Positions 56,932-64,000 of a DNA stretch of 64,000 nucleotides are shown in pieces. Source of the stretch: Dendrolimus kikuchii (taxonomy: Eukaryota > Arthropoda > Insecta > Lepidoptera > Lasiocampidae); the NCBI GenBank assembly GCA_019925095.2, contig CM034392.1, forward strand, positions 18,270,387 to 18,334,386. Direction: 5' to 3'. Under the pieces are notes generated by a model. The model had not been told where the DNA came from and did not search any database. It was given only the letters and a program-made list of their open reading frames with translations. The first letter of the stretch is position 1. The number at the start of each line of letters is the position of its first letter. The translations under genes and the position numbers were made by a program.

Positions 56932-57523
56932 GGGATGATTTCCACCAAACGGCTCGCATAGTATCGGATCGGAACGGATTTTATAATCTTTAAACGTTAT
57001 TAAATCGTGTACACAGTATTTAAAGTCTATATTACCAAGCCGCACACAGCAGTTTGACCGTGGACGTCTTACGCGACACACGGCGGTAGCCGAAATTATG
57101 CTGTGACTCGAGATTGGGTCCGTTCTCCTATCGTCGTATCTGATCGTACCTTTCGACTGTCGTCACATGCGCTTCTTCTTCTATGCCCGAAATTATCTTG
57201 GGTGGTCTATCTCAACCTGGGTGTCTTCAAGTCTCGTGTGAATAGGTACCTTCTAGGTAAGCGTGCTAAGTGTCTAAGATCGGACCATATCTCCGCTCAA
57301 ATCGAGCGAGATAATGGTTAAACGCGAACCTATACGTAATAAAAAAAAATCTTCATCTAGAAACTAAACTATTTGACTAGGCGCAGAAACGGATAAGTTC
57401 GCAAGCGGCGGTACGGAGCCGAACGTCTGCGTCGACATGCTGACGGACGCGGTCGGCAGTCGCTGCATCCGTTTGTATTCATTCCGATGCGATGTAAGCC
57501 GTTTGGTGGAAATGATCCTTAAC
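56932..57523. mobile_element. TIR element (~590 bp) carrying an NL-E fragment
   Basis: The left end is GGATGATTTCCACCAAACGG then CTCGCATAGTATCGGATC. The inverted right end is GGATCATTTCCACCAAACGG then CTTACATCGCATCGGAAT. Similarity extends about 45 bp. Inside are GC-rich blocks (CGGACGCGGTCGGCAGTCGC). The middle, 57102-57350, is a LINE fragment with its own A-run, so the original element was probably ~340 bp. It looks like a non-autonomous DNA transposon whose superfamily I cannot set. Confidence 0.8.
57102..57350 (+). pseudogene. NL-E LINE C-terminal fragment
   Basis: The plus strand ends LNLGVFKSRVNRYLLGKRAK then CLRSDHI, with a stop at 57319 and an A-run at 57340-57350. The FKSRVNRYLLGKRA block matches the NL-E copies at 6340 and 32030. 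The sequence upstream of LNLG is frameshifted. Confidence 0.65.
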
Positions 57524-57905
57524 ACATAAAAAAAGAACAATATCTATACATTCAAATTGACAACCTACTTCTTGATAATATATTAAGTGCGGATGAAAAA
57601 ACCTATTAATAACAAAATGCCGTTTGGAACAAATAGCTTGTCACCCCTCGACATATAAAATAGTATGATTTTTCGCATGGCTGTGTTCACTTAAACTTTG
57701 GTTCCGCACCACATGGGATCTATAAATTAGAAATTAATTTTGTTAGGACATCGATATATTTAATTAATCCCTCGTTATGAACTTAGACATTTTTATAGCA
57801 CTTCATATATAGATTCTTTAGAAATATATGAAGCTTGTTTCGCAATGCTTTCAGCGTTGAATCGGCCAGCGTCAGAGTTAATTGTATTAGTAACATACTA
57901 CACTT
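57524..57905. other. Unannotated DNA
   Basis: No feature is recognised. Confidence 0.4.
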
Positions 57906-58211
57906 TTATCCGTGCAGGAACGGAGAAAGAATACAATTTTCTGCGGCCAGGCGGCCTGTCGTAAGAGGCGACAAAACAACCCACAGCCTGGTGGTAGGGC
58001 ATTTGCCCGACTGGATGGCTACCACCCCTGGTCTAAAGTATGTCGCCATAGCAACCTTGAGTTGTGTTCCGGCATTAGTGACCAGGTTCCAGTCTCCCTT
58101 AAGAGAGCAGCAGCGCATTTGTAGCACCTTTGATGTTGCAAATATCCATAGGCGATGGTAACCGCTTTTTATCAAGTGGGCCGTCTGCCAAACTCCTGCA
58201 ATAAAAAAAAA
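57906..58211 (+). repeat. R300 copy 13, full length, near consensus
   Basis: TTATCCGTGCAGGAACGGAG to CTCCTGCAATAAAAAAAA. Frames are open over most of its length in two plus frames and one minus frame. This fits a stop-poor GC-richer sequence and does not prove coding. Confidence 0.96.
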
Positions 58212-58274
58212 CACTATCAGTAAATATGATCAATAATAAGAAATTGGTATCCACAAGCATTAATGACAAATTAC

Positions 58275-58388
58275 CATACATATTATGATGCCTGTTTCCC
58301 ACAGGGATAGGCAGAGACGTTGAATTTCCACTTGCTACAATCTTGACATACATATTTTGCTTCATCTACTTTCATTAATCTTATCATA
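58275..58388 (-). mobile_element. NL-B2 LINE 3' end, short
   Basis: The minus strand reads KVDEAKYVCQDCSKWKFNVS then AYPCGKQA, as in 19828-20052 and 42593-42906, with a CATACATA-type tail. CATACATA occurs at both ends and may be part of a target duplication. Confidence 0.75.
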
Positions 58389-58980
58389 CATACAAGTTTA
58401 TTATAGGTGCTTTTACCTGGTCATCCTTTTAGACATCTGAATTTGGTCGTGGTAAGTACGTCGCGGTTTAATAACAAACAATAGTTGATAATACTATGAT
58501 AATATTATTACTATCAATAGGTAAAATAAATAATATGGTTTAATGTAAGAATTAAGTATTTTAATACTTCTTAGGGTAAAGCTCGTAAAACTATTGTTAG
58601 TTGAATATTTTATCTAAATTAAAAAATATAAAAACTTCAAAATCCTGAGTCTAATATCGCGGGATCCAATTTAAAATAAAACGCTCATCCTTCCAATTCA
58701 ATTACGAAAGAAAATACCCGTAATAGCGCGGCGAAAGTTCCACTTTCTTATTCAAATAAACCCTTTGCCGAGTGGAAGAACAAAGCGGGCTATTCATTAA
58801 AATAATCCATTGCAACTTGTGCACTAACCGGGGTTACAATAATATTGTACAGGGTACAGCTATATTTAAAGTGCCGAGTTGTGCTCAAGTGCTCTCAGAG
58901 TTAGCTGCGTTCTTAGTGCTTTATGTTAAAATTATGCACAGAACCGGTTTTTAGGAGCTTTTCCAGAGTCCAGTCTTTTT
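58389..58980. other. Unannotated DNA
   Basis: Nothing is recognised. Confidence 0.4.
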
Positions 58981-59247
58981 CTATTTTATTGCTGGAGTAC
59001 AGCAGACAGACTGACAGTCGCCTATAAACATTTGCAACACTAAAGGTGCAACCTATGTTGTGCCGGATTCGTCGATGGGTCTGGAACCTGGCCACTAATG
59101 CCGGAACACAACTCAAGGTTGTCATAGCGCCATGCTCTAGAGCAGGTGTGGTAGCAATCCAGACGGGCAAATGCCCTGCCATCTGGCTGTGGGTCGTTTT
59201 GCCTCCTATACAGACCGCAGGATTTTGTATTCTTTCTCCGTTCCTTC
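58981..59247 (-). repeat. R300 copy 14, diverged
   Basis: Minus-strand copy from TATTGCTGGAGTACAGCAGA to TTCTTTCTCCGTTCC. Two internal deletions remove the AAGCGGTTACC block and part of the stretch around GAGAGCAGCAGCGCA. Confidence 0.88.
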
Positions 59248-59499
59248 ATTTGTACATACTTGGATAAATGTTTACCTTTATATTTTAATTTGTTTGGGGC
59301 TAATAGCTAAAATAATAGAAACCACATTACAAACTAGATAAGGAAAACATATTGATAAGCCTCTATATGTTTAGGTACATTATTCAAGTATTCAAGTTGC
59401 TGAAGAGGCATATACTTAGGCGACAGGAGACAGTAACCAATTTTCAACAGGTAGGTCCTCAGCCTATCTATTGTATACTACTAGCAGTCCAGCTATGTA

Positions 59500-59700
59500 T
59501 ATTAGGGTGATTCAGAAAAAAAAATCGGAACCATGCTCAAAAGTTTCTGTTAGGTGCCAAAATATATCTTGCAAAATATGAGCCCTTAATACTAATATTA
59601 AGAATGTTCGAATCGCACTTTTTGTTTTCCTATAAGTATTATTAATTTAAAACACAGAAAAATTGATAATTTTCTTCTGAATTTTATATCTAATGAACAA
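59500..59700 (+). repeat. Possible dispersed repeat, TTAGGGTGATTCAGAAAAA type
   Basis: TTAGGGTGATTCAGAAAAAA, AATCGGAACCATGCTCAAAA, AGGTGCCAAAATATATCTTG and GAATCGCACTTTTTGTTTTC resemble a repeat seen in several insect genomes. That is from general knowledge, and there is only one copy here. Confidence 0.4.
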
Positions 59701-60126
59701 TACGTTTTACTGTAAATGTATTGAAATATTTTTATTGAGAACTGAACATTACACGAGCTTGACGTAATGACTACATGACTAAATACTACGCCAGTTTAAA
59801 ACATTACTTATATAACAGAACAAGCATGTTTAAAGTACCTACTACATATAAAACAAAATAATAATTAAACGAGCATTGTATCCTTTAATACGGTTTTAAC
59901 AAAGAGAAGCAGAAGCCATTAATCATAATTGCTTCAGTGCATCCAACATGAACCAGACCTGTAATTTGTATACTAAGACTGGGGTAACCATTTCAAATTT
60001 CAAGCCCGGACAAAATCTTACATACGTAGCTGCGAAAACAAACTGCGTGGATTTTGTTATCAATCTCAGGTCGTTTGTAATTGTCTCACACAAGTTCTAT
60101 AAGATGTATTGTTTATAACTTGTATA

Positions 60127-60143
60127 AAACTATATATATATAT

Positions 60144-60180
<37 letters not shown>
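60127..60180. repeat. (TA)n/(CA)n microsatellite
   Basis: TATATATATATACACACATA followed by a further TA run, directly before the start of element G. Confidence 0.9.
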
Positions 60181-60181
<1 letters not shown>

Positions 60182-60823
60182 TAGTTGTACCCGGCAGACG
60201 TTGTCCTGCCCTTAGAAATAAATATCTAGAATCCGATTGCAGCGACATTTACCGGGACCAATAGTTTAAACCATTCTGGAATCCACTTTAATAAAAATAA
60301 AAAGAAATCATCGAAATAGGTCCCACCGTTTATAAGGACTTTAACGGTACCTACCGGTAGATCTATAATCTTAACCATCCCGGGACCCACTTGAATACAC
60401 ACAAAAAAATATTACTTACATATTGGAACCCGATTACAGCTAAATTAATTATTTTCCATGTATTTTATCAATAAAATAGCTCCGAACGAAGCATCTATTT
60501 AAAACGATAATCAGTTTTTTTACGTCCTCTTTGACGATATTTGCAGCACGCATTCTGTCAATTCTATGTGTCAAACAATTATATGTCAAACATCATAAGG
60601 TTACATTAAAAAAGTTTATAATGTCCAAAGTGCTAAGGTTAAATTAGAAATAATTTTATATGGTGGTTAAGTATTCTTCAATTTTCTATTTTCCCGTGCA
60701 ATTTTCTTATTTTTTCTTTCATAAGAACCTTGTCCTGATAGTAACAAACACAACAGAAAAAGAATTAACGAAATCGGTTCAGCCGTTCACGCGCAATGGC
60801 GTGATCAAGGGAAATAGGGATTC

Positions 60824-60840
<17 letters not shown>
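60181..60840 (+). repeat. Element G copy with two diverged 118-bp units
   Basis: The head is CTAGTTGTACCCGGCAGACG. Two decayed units follow, recognisable by AATCCACTTTAATA and ATCATCGAAATAGGTCC, then TACCTACCGGTAGAT and CCCACTTGAATACACACA. The tail is AAATCGGTTCAGCCGTTCAC then a TTTATATATA run. It shows both head and tail of the family expanded at 9297-10125. Confidence 0.8.

Positions 60841-60920
<80 letters not shown>
60826..60920. repeat. (TA)n microsatellite, ~95 bp
   Basis: An uninterrupted TA run of about 47 repeats, immediately after the element G tail. The following AGCTGATATTCGCAAACC may be the head of another dispersed repeat. Confidence 0.95.
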
Positions 60921-60921
<1 letters not shown>

Positions 60922-61707
60922 CTGATATTCGCAAACCACGCACACATTGATATGGAGAGTGAACATAGTAACGCTTCGCGTTTTTGGTGCCGTTTTCCGA
61001 GGTATTGTTAGCTATGTTCTCTGTAGATATATTGTACGAGTATATACCTCATTTTGAGTATCGAAAAATAGGAGTTTCTTAATAGGGATTAAAATAAAAT
61101 GGACAGACGTGTGCTGAACATAATACACTATTCTTTCCAAACAATGCTTTAAAATACTTTAGTACTAATAATACGACAAAAATAAATTAATTAAGAAAAT
61201 ATCAAGTTTAAATATGTGATTTAGCAGATTACTGTGTATAATTCATGGCATTTTAAAATATTTTACGAGGATTTTTAACACTGCTTAAATTCATTGCTTA
61301 ATTATCTGCATAGTTTGCCATGGGAATGCTTCTAAACAATTGGTTTATATAGTTGTGAAGATGGAATATCCAAATATGTTAAACTTTACACTCCTTTAGA
61401 TTTATAAATATATAAAGTATGAATATTGAAGAGACCATAAATGTAAGCAAAAAAATATGGTACAAATCAGGACTATTCCACTTTTTTTTTTAAATGGGCA
61501 CCCTTAACACAAGGTTTATCTTAATTTCCACGTCTGTGATTAATTTTAATACGTCCTTTAAAAAGGTTGGTCGTGAAATGAAATCCGTATATTAAGATTG
61601 ACACTAAGAAACTAATGGAGTGACTTTACTATGCAAAAATGACTACTTATACAACGGGCGATAAAGCTTATTGCGGACTAAACATCGTAAGCGATGTTCC
61701 TGTATCA
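60921..61707. other. Unannotated DNA
   Basis: No gene is recognised. Confidence 0.4.
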
Positions 61708-61915
61708 GAGGGCTTAGGTACTCTAGAACGTGTTTCGTCGTTCGTTTACGTTTTAGAACTTCTTTTTTATACTTAAGTGCATTTTTCATTTATATTTGTG
61801 TTTTATAGACCATATTATTGTAGTTTTAAAGAAATCTTTCTTCTTTCTATCTACAATTTTATTGACTCTTTGGGGCTCATTGGACGAAAACGAACGACAA
61901 ACAGAGTAAGGCCTC
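61708..61915. mobile_element. 208-bp MITE-like inverted-repeat element
   Basis: The left end is GAGGGCTTAGGTACTCTAGA then TTTCGTCGTTCGTTTACG. The inverted right end is GAGGCCTTACTCTG then TTTGTCGTTCGTTTTCG. The arms match over about 31 bp with two small gaps. It is non-coding. Confidence 0.65.
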
Positions 61916-63388
61916 AAGTTAGGATTCGCAAGTGATATAAATAATTGACAAAGCTCTCATGGAAAAAAGCTGATTTACTGCCGTCCTTATTATTTTGAAA
62001 TAGAGTTGTAAATTGATAACTTTCTGTAGCGGTTGCTAAAAGCTTGCGCGCTTTTAGGCGCAGCACGCAACGCAAGCGCCTCGAACGCATAATTTTATAT
62101 ATGGGAAATGCTTAAGTATCGATTTTGAGCAAAATCTTATGACAATACATAAGTCGATTGCAACGTAAATGCGCGCTCATTCGAGTGGATTTATTTAAGA
62201 TTTGATGTTTTATTATCGATGGGGTAATGCTATAGTAGTGTCTAACAGGTTTTGTTCAGAACAATACTGGAAATGATGCTGTGTACCTATGACATCAGAT
62301 ACTTAAGTCGTGATAGTTTAGTGGTTGAATTACCCGTGTTTCATCCAAATGACGTTAATACCAATCCTAACTAAAAGCGTACACTATTTAAGTAGCTTTT
62401 CTGATACAATATTTCAATTACGATATGAATTGTAAAAGGAATCATCTTGACAACAACTGCATATTTAGTATACCTATATTTATGTAAAACCAATCAAAAA
62501 TTCGCCTACCGTTATACCTACGGATACCGTGCTTTTCCGTAAATTTGGAAAACTAAATCTTCAATTATCACAGAGTCAGAATTTAGAAGGAGTTTACTTT
62601 AAAAAACAATTTAGAAACAAAATTAACATTTATTAAAAGCAGGAATGTTAGTTTGAATTCTATTATATAAGAATAATTTATATACAAAAAATAAATCCTA
62701 TAGCTTGTTTTTAACATTACGCAACCAATCATACTCAAGTAATTTGACTGAAGTCTAATTGGAACTTGTTATGACTTACTCTATGCACAGTGAAAGTTTC
62801 CAGAACGTAATTAACTAAGTAAGGGTAGGTGGAATGCAAATGTTTCACACAGCTATGTCTGGGCTGCGGTATGTTCAATGTTCACGTTTCATAGCTGCTT
62901 TCTTCAGAATTAGTAACGTGACTTCATTTGACGGGTAGGAGGGGACTGTGAACTGGAAAATAGTTTGTATAATAATGCAGATTGTTATTATTTCATATGT
63001 GTCCTTTGGTGTAGTAGGAGATATTTAAGAGATTTTTCAGTATTACATTTTTATTGGATTTTTGTCATTGATAGTATTCTTATTATAGCGGATTTAATTA
63101 AGTCTCACTTCTCGCACAATAATTAGCCACCCTAGAGCGCTATTACGACATGTGCATCGTACCAAAGCCGGAGTGAGACTGCACCTAATCTTCGTCAAAG
63201 TAGGAATGTTGTCTCGTCGTTCCCTCCGCACGCTTTTATATTCGAGCGATTACGTAACGAACCGAATAGTGGGTAATGGATACAAATTACCCTTTATTAT
63301 TAATCTGTCAGTAAATAAACTCGTTAAAATAGTACAATAAACTAACGTTATATGATAATGGTTTAATTTATATTGGCGTTAAATAGAA
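61916..63388. other. Unannotated DNA
   Basis: A GC-rich patch, GCTTGCGCGCTTTTAGGCGC onward, lies at 62041-62090. No gene or known repeat is seen. Confidence 0.4.
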
Positions 63389-63668
63389 AGAGCCGTCGTA
63401 CCTTAATCGTTAAGTTACTTGCGTTCCAAACTCACAGGTCTCTGGTTCGAATCCTGGCCGGAAAAATGCACCACTTAGGCAGTTTTTTGATCTAATGTGC
63501 ATATTGTTATAACTGCAACGTGGTATGGTGAAGAAAAACAAAAACGTTATGAACCCTGCACATCGATATAACTAATGTGTGAAACCTGCCAATCCACATT
63601 GGAGAAGCGTGGCGGATATTCCTCTATAAATGGGACGCCCGAGCCTCTTGTTTTATAAAAAGTTTTTT
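63389..63668 (+). repeat. tRNA-derived SINE
   Basis: The head begins AGAGCCGTCGTACC. At 63444-63454 it has GGTTCGAATCC, an exact match to the RNA polymerase III B box of tRNA genes. A more degenerate A-box region lies 40-50 bp upstream. The body (ACCACTTAGGC, TATGGTGAAG, AACCCTGCACATCGATATAA, AAGCGTGGCGGATATTCC) is shared with 3757-4045. The end is A/T-rich (TTTTATAAAAAGTTTTTTT). A real tRNA gene is excluded because the anticodon and acceptor stems do not form. Confidence 0.8.
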
Positions 63669-64000
63669 TCTGAAATATTTACTACTTTTAACACTTGTTG
63701 CAGCTATTTATTATGGAAATCGGTTATGACGTTTAACTTCAAAAAATAAAACGGTTGAAGTTCACAGAATGAAAACCGATGTACAGAATGAAACAAAGAA
63801 TCTTTATTCAAAGTCATTATTTTTATTATGTGTACTTTGCAATATCTGTAAAACGTCAACCATAAAACAATTGAAAACGTATTGCGTTTATATGTTGAAC
63901 TTTTACAACCACCTTATGTTCTTGTCGTAAAACTTGAAATCATGTAAACAAAAATATGTTTAACAAAAATGTTGCTTGCCATACACAACGCGGTGCTAGT
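63669..64000. other. AT-rich sequence, no gene seen
   Basis: Nothing is recognised up to the window end. Confidence 0.5.

Noticed and set aside
60660..60950. 96-codon frame ending in a Tyr-Ile repeat
   Set aside because: The repeat is the translation of the (TA)n microsatellite.
63389..63470. Possible tRNA gene
   Set aside because: Only the B box is good. No cloverleaf forms, and the SINE body follows.

Overview
The window looks like non-coding, repeat-dense DNA from an insect, most probably a moth or butterfly. It is AT-rich. Every coding signal I can trust belongs to a transposable element or a decayed fragment. I found no intact host gene, no tRNA or rRNA gene, no CRISPR array and no bacterial-type gene organisation. 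The lepidopteran assignment is an inference. It rests on a DD37D (maT, Bmmar1-like) transposon, a DD34D mariner, several 5'-truncated RTE-like LINE tails, and dispersed repeats of a style common in Lepidoptera.

The most abundant component is a roughly 300-bp repeat, called R300 here. It has 14 clear copies, about one per 4.6 kb, in both orientations. Its 5' end is fixed (ATCCGTGCAGGAACGGAG) and its 3' end is A-rich (TGCAATAAAAAAA). Next are 3' fragments of at least five non-LTR retrotransposon families, called NL-A to NL-E here. Six of these insertions still carry 12-14 bp target-site duplications that can be read directly.

Layout. 0-9 kb: mostly featureless AT-rich DNA with a tRNA-type SINE relic (3.8 kb), an NL-B1 insertion with a perfect duplication (4.7 kb) and a five-unit tandem array (7.7-8.4 kb). 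9.3-12.3 kb: a six-unit array with a 118-bp period, then four R300 copies. 13.5-16.8 kb: a truncated mariner, a GC-richer decayed coding-like block of unknown origin (14.17-15.02 kb), an internally deleted maT element and another NL-B1. 17.6-28.5 kb: dispersed repeats, small inverted-repeat elements and the NL-D terminal coding segment (23.9-24.4 kb). 28.5-34.2 kb: a GC-rich block with a CRE-type palindrome, followed by dense nested R300, NL-A, NL-C and NL-E insertions and a long inverted repeat. 34.2-44.7 kb: scattered LINE tails, R300 copies, a striking hairpin at 36.64 kb and a 233-bp MITE. 44.7-48.3 kb: a quiet AT-rich stretch. 49.1-51.6 kb: R300, then repeat H interrupted by a nearly full-length but dead maT element. 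53.9-59.3 kb: a nested dispersed repeat, a mariner with two ends, an NL-A fragment, a TIR element carrying an NL-E fragment, and R300 copies. 59.3-64 kb: microsatellites around a 118-bp-unit element, one MITE and a better-preserved tRNA-derived SINE.

No functional gene system is visible, so nothing here acts as a pathway. Four things most deserve follow-up: the decayed block at 14.17-15.02 kb, the unclassified R300 family, the deletion junction in the maT pair, and the family of elements that share an internal 118-bp unit.
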